Source: a virus. Taken from it: a stretch of DNA of 64,000 bases. Within the stretch, counting starts at the first letter, position 1; each line of letters starts with the position of its first letter. The stretch is taken from positions 1 to 64,000 of the IMG/VR virus record IMGVR_UViG_3300047480_000545; one strand, 5' to 3'. Made by a program: the position numbers and the translations under genes. A model generated the notes under the pieces. It was not told the DNA's origin. It made no database searches and was given only the letters and a program-made list of their open reading frames with translations. Shown here in pieces: positions 32,869 through 40,819 of this stretch.

Positions 32869-33510
32869 ATGAGTGATTACACAGACGATTACATTGACCA
32901 TATGGTTGATGGTTGGTTTGATCAACCATATAACAAAAACACGAAGCAGAAGAAAAAAGGAAACAGTATGAAACTTGTAGTAGGCGACAGAGTTCGCCTT
33001 GGGTTTGGAACACGACCACTTATAGTTGAAAGTGTGTATGGTAACGATAAGGTTTCTGCCCGCTATGAGCATAGTGGTGGGATGATTTCTTATCGTCATA
33101 TGAGTGAGTTTGTGAAGATTGACGGAAACAATGAGCAGAAAGGCAACACAATGAAGGGTAAACTATTTCAAACAAAAGAACAGGCTCCACGGTTTGGCGT
33201 TGGTCTTGCGATCAACAGCACTGGGAAGTATGTTCTTGAAATGAAGGGTTCTGGCGACCTTGAAGCGTTTGACAAGCGGGATATTGAAGTGGTTATGCCA
33301 TTCACCTTCTCTGTCAAATTCAATGGCCAAGGAACCGAATATGCGTATCTTGGCAAAGAGGGTTCAGTTGCAGTTGGCGATTTGCTGCTAAAAACTGATG
33401 AAACCAAAGGCATCACAATTGCAAAAGTCACGGCAGTTGATACCAAGAGCGAAAAAGCTACGAAGTATTTTGAAGGCGTAAAACTAGCAACTACGCCACT
33501 TGACCAGTAA
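32869..33510 (+). CDS. hypothetical protein, two-part
   Basis: 213 residues. The first 30 are acidic and helical; about 35-85 is beta-like (MKLVVGDRVRLGFGTRPLIV), followed by a second beta domain (FSVKFNGQGTEYAYLGKEG). In-frame ATGs at 32968 and 33151, each with a ribosome-like site, may give shorter products. Family not recognised. Confidence 0.55.
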   Translation: MSDYTDDYIDHMVDGWFDQPYNKNTKQKKKGNSMKLVVGDRVRLGFGTRPLIVESVYGNDKVSARYEHSGGMISYRHMSEFVKIDGNNEQKGNTMKGKLFQTKEQAPRFGVGLAINSTGKYVLEMKGSGDLEAFDKRDIEVVMPFTFSVKFNGQGTEYAYLGKEGSVAVGDLLLKTDETKGITIAKVTAVDTKSEKATKYFEGVKLATTPLDQ

Positions 33511-33530
33511 GGTTGGCCAAACGGCCAACC
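33511..33530 (+). terminator. hairpin, possible weak terminator
   Basis: GGTTGGCC-AAAC-GGCCAACC perfect 8-bp stem starting right after the 33510 stop, but with no T run. It may pause transcription or protect the mRNA 3' end. Confidence 0.5.
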
Positions 33531-33577
33531 TAATCCACGTAACTCTAACAAAAAACTTTGGTGCAATGGAGAAAACA

Positions 33578-33718
33578 ATGCCAAATTCTGACAGCCTAAA
33601 AAAGATGCTAGAACAAGATATTGATTGGATGTGGGACGAAGGGTTTTATACCCTTGCGAATCGTCTGGATCGTGTGCTACAATACATCGAAATCTTAGAG
33701 AAAAAGGCGAAAGAATGA
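33578..33718 (+). CDS. hypothetical small helical protein
   Basis: 46 residues from the ATG with GGAG seven bases upstream. Helical and acidic then basic (YIEILEKKAKE). ATGA link to the next gene. Confidence 0.55.
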   Translation: MPNSDSLKKMLEQDIDWMWDEGFYTLANRLDRVLQYIEILEKKAKE

Positions 33719-34056
33719 ACGACATTCGTGGAGTGTTTGATATCCCAAACGATATTTTCAACAACTACATGGTAGAAGCGTTGGAACTATATCTGTTTCA
33801 TGGTATCGAACCGGGTGGATATACTACCGCATTGCTGGCTGGAAATCTGTATCTTGCTTCTGCACGAGCAGACCACTTCAATGCACCCATGATGTCTCGT
33901 CAGGCAAAGTGGATTTATCTTGAATTTCCAAATGGTAGTTTTGGCAATGAGGATAACTTCAAGAATTGGTGCAAAGACACCAATGGCATCCGCTCATCTT
34001 GGGTGGAAAAACAGAAGACCGCTCACATGTGGAAAATTCTACAGGGCGTTGCATAA
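33715..34056 (+). CDS. hypothetical protein
   Basis: 113 residues starting MNDIRGVFDIPNDIFNNYM, helical with an Ala/Leu-rich middle; conserved-looking but unassigned. ATGA start. Confidence 0.55.
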   Translation: MNDIRGVFDIPNDIFNNYMVEALELYLFHGIEPGGYTTALLAGNLYLASARADHFNAPMMSRQAKWIYLEFPNGSFGNEDNFKNWCKDTNGIRSSWVEKQKTAHMWKILQGVA

Positions 34057-34076
34057 CCTATTATTTGGAGATAAAA

Positions 34077-34382
34077 ATGAAATACCTACTGTTGACTGCG
34101 ATGCTGCTTGTGGCTCCATTAGCCGCTTCTGCACAACAACTATCAGACGAACAACGTGATGCTCTGTGTATGAATATGGGAAAGCTGACGGGCGCAACGG
34201 CATCAATGCGCGACCAAGGACAAACTGCATCTGCTGTATATGCCGCAATGATAGCAAATGGGTTAGATCAGCAAATTGCACATATGATTGTAAAGATGGT
34301 ATACGATGACATGCCAACTGCATCACCAGAAACAGTTGCTGGCGTGTCCTATCTTGGATGCATGGAAGCAACAAAACAATGA
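34077..34382 (+). CDS. small secreted protein
   Basis: 101 residues. Clear signal peptide (MKYLLLTAMLLVAPLAASA, cleavage near Ala20). The mature part is helical with two Cys (LCMNMGK and LGCMEAT) that may form a disulfide. Own GGAG ribosome site. A periplasmic factor of unknown role. Confidence 0.65.
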   Translation: MKYLLLTAMLLVAPLAASAQQLSDEQRDALCMNMGKLTGATASMRDQGQTASAVYAAMIANGLDQQIAHMIVKMVYDDMPTASPETVAGVSYLGCMEATKQ

Positions 34383-34591
34383 TGGCAAAATTTATTATCT
34401 CACCTTGTGGCAATGTTGCAAGGTGGGATTCTGAATCAGATATTGGGTATCGTTGCACTACTTGTTTTGCTATGGTTGGCAGTATTGGCCAACCAAAACA
34501 ATGCCAAGAAAAAGCAGAAATGTATAAAATGATGGAAATCCTTGGTGGACAAGGATGGGATTACGAAAACGGAAAGGTCAAAGAAGCATGA
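34379..34591 (+). CDS. hypothetical small Cys protein
   Basis: 70 residues; Cys11 and YRCTTCF (about 25-31) may form a zinc ribbon with QCQEK. Coupled on both sides by ATGA. Function unknown. Confidence 0.55.
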   Translation: MMAKFIISPCGNVARWDSESDIGYRCTTCFAMVGSIGQPKQCQEKAEMYKMMEILGGQGWDYENGKVKEA

Positions 34592-34944
34592 CACCAGAGA
34601 CACCAGCATCGGGTATTCTAAAACAAGGGGACTTTGGAGATTCTAAGTTCTACTATGTTCAATGTGATTGCAGTAATGAAGATTGCGCTCATACGATTGA
34701 AGTAGAAGCGGATGATATGTTCGTTCAAGTTCACCTATATCATAAGCAGCATACCAAATGGTGGAAGTCTAATCGGTGGAAGCAAATCTGGCAAATCCTT
34801 ACAAAAGGATATGCAGACATGGAGACTACTATTGTCCTAACTGAACAAACCGCACTGAACTACTCTGCGGTATTGAAATCTGCGATAGATGATGTAAAAG
34901 AGTTTCGTAATCAAAGGATGAAAAAAGATGGCGTTTCGAAATAA
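34588..34944 (+). CDS. hypothetical Cys-rich protein
   Basis: 118 residues. VQCDCSNEDCAHTIEV gives a four-ligand Cys/His cluster (about 24-37). The C-terminal half is helical and basic. Function unknown. Confidence 0.55.
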   Translation: MTPETPASGILKQGDFGDSKFYYVQCDCSNEDCAHTIEVEADDMFVQVHLYHKQHTKWWKSNRWKQIWQILTKGYADMETTIVLTEQTALNYSAVLKSAIDDVKEFRNQRMKKDGVSK

Positions 34945-35749
34945 CTATTGGTCTTGTAGTAAGTTTGCTGATTGGCTACGCGGAACTGAAAAACCATATG
35001 CTGCATCTGGCTCTGGCTGGAAGCAGTGGAAGAATGAAGCCAAGCAGAAACATTCTTTCCGTTATTGGCTGGCAGAAGAAGGTCTTGACAAAATTCAAAA
35101 CTTTGTCAACTGGCCTGTTGACCGACTGTATGATATGAAATATTATGTTGTCAACCGCTGGATTGACCAAAGCAATGCCTTGGTTGCACATCCAAAACAT
35201 ATCAAGCCTGGTCAGTATCAAGACTTTGACAGTCGTATTCTTATTTGTCTTTTTGATGAACTTGTTGACTTTGTAGAGATTGAAACGGCATACTGCAACT
35301 ATCGTTGGTGTGAAGAAAAACAAAAAGGTATGAAGTGGTGGCAAGTTGGCCGTTGGCGCACTCGCACTTGGCGAAGTGCCGAAGCTGGTATTGGTCATCT
35401 AAAATGGGAAATGGACCTCACCGACGAAGAATGGCTTGATGAAGATAAAAAAGATCAAGCACAACCAACCGCACAGTCTATTGCTGCAAAAGAAATCTAC
35501 GACCTTTATATGTGGTGGACAGAGGTTTATCCTAACCGTCCAGACCCATACGATGTGAGCGGTTGGAGCGAATACTGCGAAAACAAACGTGGACGCGGTG
35601 TTGATTTTCTTGAAGATGACCCAGACGAAGAAAAGTGGAACACTCGTGCAATGCATGACAAAATCCGCGAAATGGAAAAAGCATACGAAGAAGAAGATAC
35701 CGAAATGCTTATTCGCCTAATCAAAGTTAGAGCAAGTCTGTGGACGTAA
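34928..35749 (+). CDS. hypothetical phage protein, Trp-rich
   Basis: 273 residues with numerous Trp (about 20). Segments such as NNYWSCSKFADWLRGTEKP and SFRYWLAEEGLDKIQNFV recur as a conserved unknown in large phages. The C-terminal third is acidic and helical. No enzyme motif seen. Function unknown. Confidence 0.6.
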   Translation: MAFRNNYWSCSKFADWLRGTEKPYAASGSGWKQWKNEAKQKHSFRYWLAEEGLDKIQNFVNWPVDRLYDMKYYVVNRWIDQSNALVAHPKHIKPGQYQDFDSRILICLFDELVDFVEIETAYCNYRWCEEKQKGMKWWQVGRWRTRTWRSAEAGIGHLKWEMDLTDEEWLDEDKKDQAQPTAQSIAAKEIYDLYMWWTEVYPNRPDPYDVSGWSEYCENKRGRGVDFLEDDPDEEKWNTRAMHDKIREMEKAYEEEDTEMLIRLIKVRASLWT

Positions 35750-35883
35750 AAGCAAAACCAACTGACGACCAAATCAAAGAGTTCATTGAAATGTTTGGGA
35801 GTAAAATCCCAAACCCTCAACAATACCCAAAGTGTTTTGAGCACTATTGGAAAATGTATCTACTTTCAAAAAGAGAGGAATGA
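35740..35883 (+). CDS. hypothetical small protein, GTG start
   Basis: 47 residues starting MDVKAKPTDDQIKEFIEMFG, ending YLLSKREE. Fills a gap between two genes. The GTG start lies inside the previous gene. Ribosome site weak; moderate support. Confidence 0.45.
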   Translation: MDVKAKPTDDQIKEFIEMFGSKIPNPQQYPKCFEHYWKMYLLSKREE

Positions 35884-35884
35884 A

Positions 35885-36088
35885 ATGCAAAAAGTTCTAA
35901 TGGTCGATCCGCCAGAAGGTTGGAAGTATGGATTTCCAAAACAGATGCATGACGAATATTTTCTGTTGGGAGAAGATTTTGATTTTGAGCGTTGGTTGGT
36001 TTCAGAAGGCTATCCGCAATCAATCATAGATAGTTTTCCGAACAAAGAAATTTTTTGTCGTTGTTGGTGGGCTGAGATAGAAGAATGA
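35885..36088 (+). CDS. hypothetical protein
   Basis: 67 residues, acidic and aromatic (EDFDFERWLVSEGYP), GAGG ribosome site. ATGA link to the dehydrogenase. No family recognised. Confidence 0.55.
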   Translation: MQKVLMVDPPEGWKYGFPKQMHDEYFLLGEDFDFERWLVSEGYPQSIIDSFPNKEIFCRCWWAEIEE

Positions 36089-36804
36089 TACTAGTTATCG
36101 GATGTGGATTTGTTGGCGAAACTGTTGCGACAAGCCTAGAAAGAAATGGTTATGTTGTAGGTCGGGTTGACCCAAAACTGGAAACTGACCTTTCCAGTTT
36201 TTCCAACTATCAATCAGCAATTATATGTTTGCCAACTCCAACTGTAGATGGAAAATGTGATGATTCACTAATACGGTTCATCATTGGGAAACTCGGTGAT
36301 ATTCCCATACTGTTGAAAAGCACAGTTCCGCCTGACCTCATTGCACTATATCCAGATAATGTAAGTTATTATCCAGAATTTTTACGGGCGGCTCATGCGT
36401 ATGAAGATTTCAAGAACCAAAAAGTTATGGTTATTGGCGGCGACCATGCGCAATTGTTTTATTGGAAACACGTGTTTTCATACATTGAAGCCAATGTCAT
36501 GGAAACCGACAGACATACTGCAAGCATGGTAAAGTATATGCACAACGTGTGGCTTGCAACAAAGGTTGCGTTCTTTCACGAGATATACTCTCTCGTTCCA
36601 GAAGCTAATTTTTACTCTATGGTGAATATTCTTGCACAATTTCCAAATATGGGTCCAAGTCACATGATGGCACCAAATGATGAGGGCGGGCTAGGGTTCG
36701 GTGGATATTGCTTTCCAAAAGATACAGAGGCGTTTTTGAAGTTCAGCAACAGTGAAATTCTTCGTAAGGTCATTGAAGTGAACGATAAACTAAGAAAGTT
36801 ATAA
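36085..36804 (+). CDS. UDP-sugar dehydrogenase-like protein lacking the C-terminal domain
   Basis: 239 residues. N-terminal Rossmann motif MILVIGCGFVGETVA; STVPPDL, YPEFLRA and the catalytic-Cys signature GFGGYCFPKDTEAF (about 205-218) mark the UDP-glucose/GDP-mannose 6-dehydrogenase family. Cellular enzymes are about 390-450 residues, with a C-terminal UDP-sugar binding domain that is absent here. It may therefore be a compact variant, bind a smaller substrate, or act as a dominant partner for the host enzyme. It may alter host surface polysaccharide. Confidence 0.75.
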   Translation: MILVIGCGFVGETVATSLERNGYVVGRVDPKLETDLSSFSNYQSAIICLPTPTVDGKCDDSLIRFIIGKLGDIPILLKSTVPPDLIALYPDNVSYYPEFLRAAHAYEDFKNQKVMVIGGDHAQLFYWKHVFSYIEANVMETDRHTASMVKYMHNVWLATKVAFFHEIYSLVPEANFYSMVNILAQFPNMGPSHMMAPNDEGGLGFGGYCFPKDTEAFLKFSNSEILRKVIEVNDKLRKL

Positions 36805-37211
36805 TGTTACTTGGGACAAATCTTACATACTGCATCAGTGATATTCTACTGAAAAAAGTTGATTTGAACGATGTTTACTGTATCATTGCACATGACGTAA
36901 ACATAAGAAGCATGGATTCATTCACTCATTGGTATGATACCCAAGTAGACCCTATGGTAATAAACCTATCAAACGGTAAAAACGTTTTTCATCTATTTGA
37001 TTTTGAAGAAGTTTACCATTTGTGCTTGACATTGTATCAGGATGGTGCTATAGTAATTCGCGATACTGGTAATCCAGTCAACTTACTCGTGAGAGCAAAA
37101 CAAGCTGCACGGAGTCATTGGTATCAAATAAATTTACGAGAACAAGACATGGAGCCAGCAGTCAAGTTGGCTTGGGACCACTACCAAATGTTAGCAGGGT
37201 TATGCAAATGA
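36804..37211 (+). CDS. hypothetical protein, tandem paralogue A
   Basis: 135 residues. Starts LLGTNLTYCISDILLKK and ends AVKLAWDHYQMLAGLCK. The next gene has the same start (GLSFSRCLRDIFEGK) and end (AVKEAWEHYQMLAGLCS), so the pair arose by tandem duplication. The body is alpha/beta. Function unknown. Confidence 0.6.
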   Translation: MLLGTNLTYCISDILLKKVDLNDVYCIIAHDVNIRSMDSFTHWYDTQVDPMVINLSNGKNVFHLFDFEEVYHLCLTLYQDGAIVIRDTGNPVNLLVRAKQAARSHWYQINLREQDMEPAVKLAWDHYQMLAGLCK

Positions 37212-37597
37212 AAGTTGGATTGAGTTTTAGTCGTTGCCTTCGCGACATTTTTGAAGGAAAAGTTGACTATCATGATGTGTTGGTGATTGTCGCCAGAACA
37301 GATGTTGATCCAAACATTGACTCAGAATGGAATCAGATTTGGGAAGGCTATACCCGTGGTGGATGGTCAAATCCAGAATGGTCCGCACATATTGACAATT
37401 ATGATGAGTTTAGAAAGCTGGCAGTCAAGCTATACAGTGGTGGAAAAATACATCAACCACGTAAATTTGGAACACATCCACTTCGGTTGAATTATTACTG
37501 GCTTGATTGTGCTGTTCCTGTTGATGAACTTGAAAACGTTCCCGCAGTAAAAGAAGCATGGGAACATTACCAAATGCTTGCTGGACTATGTAGCTAA
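37208..37597 (+). CDS. hypothetical protein, tandem paralogue B
   Basis: 129 residues, clearly related to the preceding gene (shared DVxxIIAR/H block near residue 25 and HYQMLAGLC end). ATGA start. Function unknown. Confidence 0.6.
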   Translation: MKVGLSFSRCLRDIFEGKVDYHDVLVIVARTDVDPNIDSEWNQIWEGYTRGGWSNPEWSAHIDNYDEFRKLAVKLYSGGKIHQPRKFGTHPLRLNYYWLDCAVPVDELENVPAVKEAWEHYQMLAGLCS

Positions 37598-37608
37598 GGA
37601 AAAGAAAA

Positions 37609-38036
37609 TGAGTGTTATTGAAAAACTAAAAGCTGAATCCATCGCACTGCGTAAAACTCGCAGTCCCATTGCGCCATCCATTCTTTTTGCACTTAGCGAA
37701 ATTGAAAAGGTTGGCAAGAATAACGGCAACCGCGAAACCACAGAAGACGAAGCCATCAAGGTTATTCAGAAACTTATCGTCACTATTGACGAAAACTTGA
37801 AGCTGAATATTGATGATGGTCGGCGTGTTGCTCTAAACTTTGAAAAGAATATTCTTTCTGGTGTTCTGCCACAAATGGCCTCAGAAGAAGAAATTCGTTC
37901 AAAGCTGGTATTCGCCTTCGGTGGCAAACAGGTCCAAAATAAGGGCGAGATTATGAAGTGGGCAAAGTCTCACTGGGGTGTTCTTGCCGACATGAAACAA
38001 GTTGGCGCAATTGCGTCTGAACTGTTTGGCGTATAA
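37609..38036 (+). CDS. YqeY/GatB-domain-like protein
   Basis: 142 residues, helical. IEKLKAESIALRKTRSPIAP at the start, EEEIRSKL and GEIMKWAKSHWG in the second half fit YqeY, the tail domain of the GatB amidotransferase subunit that contacts tRNA. Stand-alone YqeY occurs in phages. A tRNA-contact role is inferred. Has its own AAGGA ribosome site. Confidence 0.65.
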
Positions 38037-38050
38037 AGAATAGGAAAATA

Positions 38051-38590
38051 ATGACAATACATGCAATGATTGATTTGGAGACGCTTGATGTGTCTCCAAC
38101 AGCACAAGTTTTATCCATCGGTGGGGTAAAATTTAATCCAAACAGTAAAGAAAATCCATTTGATGAGTTTTTCTATCGGGTGGATATTGACTATCAGGAA
38201 AGCACTGGTAGAACGGTAAGCACAGAAACGTTGGATTGGTGGTCCACACAAGACAAAGACGCAATTGAAATGGCGTTCTCACCAGAAGGGCGTGTTTCCC
38301 CACATGAAATGCTTCGCCATTTGAAAAAATGGTATGTTGGCTGTGATGCCATCTGGTCACAACGTATTTTGATGGACGTTGGAATTATACAAAACATGTG
38401 CAAGCAATACGATTCTCCCGTTCCTTGGCCATACTGGGCAATCAAAGACAGTGCCACACTGTTTAGTATTTTGCCAGACGACCCAAGGAAAGCATACACG
38501 TTTTTGAAGCATGACCCACTACAGGATGCGAAATTTCAAGCAAAATCCGTCCAAGATGCTATCGCCACATTGGGTTTGAATATCCGATGA
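38051..38590 (+). CDS. DEDD-family 3'-5' exoribonuclease
   Basis: 179 residues. MIDLETLDVSPTAQVLSIGG carries the Exo I Asp-x-Glu motif. Later acidic residues (ILMDVGIIQ; HDPLQDAKFQAKSVQ near the end) match Exo II and the HD-x(4)-D Exo III of Rv2179c-like enzymes. Short phage members act as RNA exonucleases, so tRNA or mRNA trimming is plausible. Overlaps the next gene by ATGA. Confidence 0.82.
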   Translation: MTIHAMIDLETLDVSPTAQVLSIGGVKFNPNSKENPFDEFFYRVDIDYQESTGRTVSTETLDWWSTQDKDAIEMAFSPEGRVSPHEMLRHLKKWYVGCDAIWSQRILMDVGIIQNMCKQYDSPVPWPYWAIKDSATLFSILPDDPRKAYTFLKHDPLQDAKFQAKSVQDAIATLGLNIR

Positions 38591-38859
38591 CTAACATAGT
38601 AAGTTTGGATGAATATCGGTCCAAAAAAGAAGACTCTACCTATCGTCCGCAAGACGAAGTAGAGTCTCTTGAACTCATGAAATCCATTATCACCATACTT
38701 TTGAAATACAAATACAATGCGTATGACGTGCAAACAGCAGAGAATATGATTTTACTGAGCATGTTATTTCAAGCACACATCAATCATTTGAATGATATTG
38801 ACGATGACTTATTTGAAGTTTTCTCTCTCATTAGTGAAAGGCTGACAAACAATGAATAA
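38587..38859 (+). CDS. hypothetical protein
   Basis: 90 residues, helical, starting MTNIVSLDEYRSKKED, a beginning (NIVxLDEYR) common to small phage proteins. Overlaps the GreA-like gene. Function unknown. Confidence 0.55.
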   Translation: MTNIVSLDEYRSKKEDSTYRPQDEVESLELMKSIITILLKYKYNAYDVQTAENMILLSMLFQAHINHLNDIDDDLFEVFSLISERLTNNE

Positions 38860-39400
38860 TGCACTATCATTTGTTGTTTACGATAAATACAACCACAACA
38901 ATAATAATAACAAGGAATACAAAGAATTGAGTGGGGACATTATTACCGAACAGGGACGAAAACAAATTTTGGAAAAAATTCAAATTCTTTCCAAAAAGAA
39001 ACCACTAATTTCTGAGCAAATTAAAGATGCCAGAGAAAACGGGGGCGTAGAAGAAAATGAAGAATTTTCTATGGCACTCGAAGAAATGATGAGATTGGAT
39101 ATGGAGATTGCAAAACTCCAATTCATAGCAGAAACATATACTATCATACCAACAAAAGCAAAGGGGGAATATAGTAAGGTCGAAGTTGGGCTGAGTGTGA
39201 CTGTGAAAAACTTATCGACTGACAAAATTATAACATACACAATCCTTGGAGAGACGGACAGCAATCCGTCTGAGGGCGTTATAAGTCATAGATCGCCAGT
39301 TGGAAAAGAACTATTAGGATGTTCAATTGGTGATATTGCTTATATTGAACGAAACAAAGATTATATAGAACTCGAAATTTTGAAAATTTTCGCAAAATAA
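38852..39400 (+). CDS. GreA/GreB-like transcript cleavage factor
   Basis: 182 residues. An unusual Asn-rich N-terminal extension (about 1-30) precedes a coiled coil with ARENGGVEENEEFSMALEE, equivalent to the GreA tip ARExGDLKENAEY. The first acidic tip residue is Gly here, but Glu-Glu-Asn-Glu follows. The C-terminal domain has EGVISHRSPVGKELLGCSIGD, diagnostic of Gre factors. Gre enters the RNA polymerase secondary channel and stimulates RNA cleavage; a phage copy with an altered tip might block or retune host polymerase. Confidence 0.8.
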   Translation: MNNALSFVVYDKYNHNNNNNKEYKELSGDIITEQGRKQILEKIQILSKKKPLISEQIKDARENGGVEENEEFSMALEEMMRLDMEIAKLQFIAETYTIIPTKAKGEYSKVEVGLSVTVKNLSTDKIITYTILGETDSNPSEGVISHRSPVGKELLGCSIGDIAYIERNKDYIELEILKIFAK

Positions 39401-39403
39401 TCA

Positions 39404-39432
39404 TTGACACGACCGACGAATCAGAATATAAG
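39404..39432 (+). promoter_or_regulatory. GANTC-type sigma70 promoter
   Basis: TTGACA, 17-bp spacer with GAATC at positions 9-13, TATAAG. Drives the SleB-like hydrolase. Confidence 0.78.
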
Positions 39433-39464
39433 TAAGATGCAAAAGAAACAAACATGGAGCGACA

Positions 39465-40004
39465 ATGAAAAGGTTACACCTTGCAGCGTTTCTCATGAAT
39501 GCTACTGTAGCAATAGGACTTGCGGGTCTCGGAGTTCATGAGGTTAAAGCAGAGTCAGAAAGACGTATAGCGATGGCTACGTCTATTGACAATCAAGTTC
39601 AAAAAGTGAACATTGAAAAACAAACAGATTGCCTTGCAAAAAATATCTATTTTGAGGCACGAAACCAATCGTTTCTTGGGCAACGGGCAGTTGCTTGGGT
39701 TACACTCAATCGGGTAAAAGACGAACAATATCCGAAAAGCGTATGTGAAGTTGTATGGCAAGATGGCCAATTCTCTTGGACAGAGGATGGCAAATCGGAT
39801 AAACCAAACGACGAAACATCTTGGATGCTTGCACAATTCGTTGCCGAAATTGCAATGTATTCATACGGCCAAATTCCAGACCCAACGAATGGCGCGACTA
39901 TGTATCATGCCGACTACGTTGACCCTTACTGGAGTTCAAAATTTGTAGAAACCGTTGAGATTGAGGATCACATTTTCTACAAAGACGAGAAAAAAGGTTC
40001 TTGA
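39465..40004 (+). CDS. exported SleB-like cell wall hydrolase
   Basis: 179 residues. An N-terminal signal or anchor (about 1-28, AAFLMNATVAIGLAGLG) precedes a Hydrolase_2 domain: CLAKNIYFEARNQSFLGQ (catalytic Glu), AVAWVTLNRVKDEQYP, WQDGQFSW and GATMYHADYVDPYW. Such enzymes are lytic transglycosylases cutting the glycan strand. A lysis or envelope-remodelling role is likely. Single-gene unit between two GANTC promoters. Confidence 0.85.
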   Translation: MKRLHLAAFLMNATVAIGLAGLGVHEVKAESERRIAMATSIDNQVQKVNIEKQTDCLAKNIYFEARNQSFLGQRAVAWVTLNRVKDEQYPKSVCEVVWQDGQFSWTEDGKSDKPNDETSWMLAQFVAEIAMYSYGQIPDPTNGATMYHADYVDPYWSSKFVETVEIEDHIFYKDEKKGS

Positions 40005-40029
40005 CAACGATATACGAATCTGCTATAAA
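40001..40029 (+). promoter_or_regulatory. GANTC-type sigma70 promoter fused to a late-type TATAAATA
   Basis: TTGACA, 17-bp spacer with GAATC at positions 10-14, TATAAA; the -10 is also part of TATAAATA (40024-40031), the T4 late consensus. It may serve early and late. It drives the non-coding RNA at 40074. Confidence 0.75.
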
Positions 40030-40073
40030 TAATGTATCAGAAACAAGAACTTAACCGTGGAGAATAAAATGCG

Positions 40074-40226
40074 ACGATGACGGTTACATCTTAATGTTAT
40101 GACTGACTTATAGATATATGAGACTAATTTAGTATGATGAGCGCCGAATAATGGGAATGCTGCTCGTAAAACAAAAAACTAACCTTCAACCTCCACTTGG
40201 AGTAAGTGTCATGTAACCGTCATCGT
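40074..40226 (+). ncRNA. structured non-coding RNA with 16-bp terminal stem
   Basis: ACGATGACGGTTACAT (40074-40089) is the perfect reverse complement of 40211-40226, enclosing 121 nt without an open frame. Inside are CTCCA-CT-TGGAG and other short hairpins; a GGTGA/TCACC hairpin follows at about 40244-40275. It has its own promoter. No Rfam family recognised by eye. The 40005-40319 gap holds no gene. Confidence 0.7.
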
Positions 40227-40319
40227 TATTTTAATATTATTAATCGGTGAAGCCGCAACGAGAAATGCTCACCCAAATCAAAAACTTTCTCTTCTTAAAT
40301 TTGTCAATATGAGGAAAAT

Positions 40320-40592
40320 ATGGCAAACCCAAATACCCAGAAGAATCGTCGCCCACAATCAAATCAATCAAACCAGCGGCGTTCTCGGACACCTTCGCTA
40401 GATGAAGCAATCAAACTTGTGAAACAACATCGTGGCAAGGAAAATCTTTACGGTATGCTATCCACGAATGACCGTGGTGATGTCACCGAAGTCGGTGTTT
40501 ATAACGGAAACACAAAACGATACGCGCTATACCGAAGCGACCTTGTTGATGCCGACACCCTGACAGAGTTCAAAACAATTCTCGGTAAGTAA
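40320..40592 (+). CDS. basic hypothetical protein
   Basis: 90 residues. The first 25 are Asn/Gln/Arg/Ser-rich and disordered (NRRPQSNQSNQRRSRTP). The rest forms a small alpha/beta domain (NDRGDVTEVGVYNGNTKRYA). Probably RNA- or DNA-binding. Follows the structured RNA and could be co-transcribed with it. Terminator directly after. Confidence 0.6.
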   Translation: MANPNTQKNRRPQSNQSNQRRSRTPSLDEAIKLVKQHRGKENLYGMLSTNDRGDVTEVGVYNGNTKRYALYRSDLVDADTLTEFKTILGK

Positions 40593-40622
40593 AAAAAAGG
40601 GTGGGCAACGTCCCACCCTTTA
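40593..40622 (+). terminator. rho-independent terminator
   Basis: AAAGGGTGGG-CAACGT-CCCACCCTTT 10-bp stem directly after the 40592 stop. The T run is short (TTT), but A-tract symmetry would let it act in either direction. Confidence 0.8.
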
Positions 40623-40633
40623 TCATATGGAAA

Positions 40634-40819
40634 ATGCAGATGCGTTTTAAAAACAAAAAAGAAATGACCGATTGGGCTTACGAACAATTTGACAAGTTTG
40701 GGGTTCGTAAACCAGAATCGTATACTGAACAGGAATTGATTAATTTAAATCCAAGTGTTCCTGTTGATTTCATAAAACAACATGTAAAAAATAGGAATAA
40801 GAATGCGCATAGAAAATGA
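40634..40819 (+). CDS. hypothetical basic protein
   Basis: 61 residues (start [19 protein letters not shown]; a start two codons later is also possible), ending in a Lys/Asn/Arg tail ([10 protein letters not shown]). Overlaps the GMP reductase start by 17 bases. No family recognised. Confidence 0.5.
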   Translation: MQMRFKNKKEMTDWAYEQFDKFGVRKPESYTEQELINLNPSVPVDFIKQHVKNRNKNAHRK

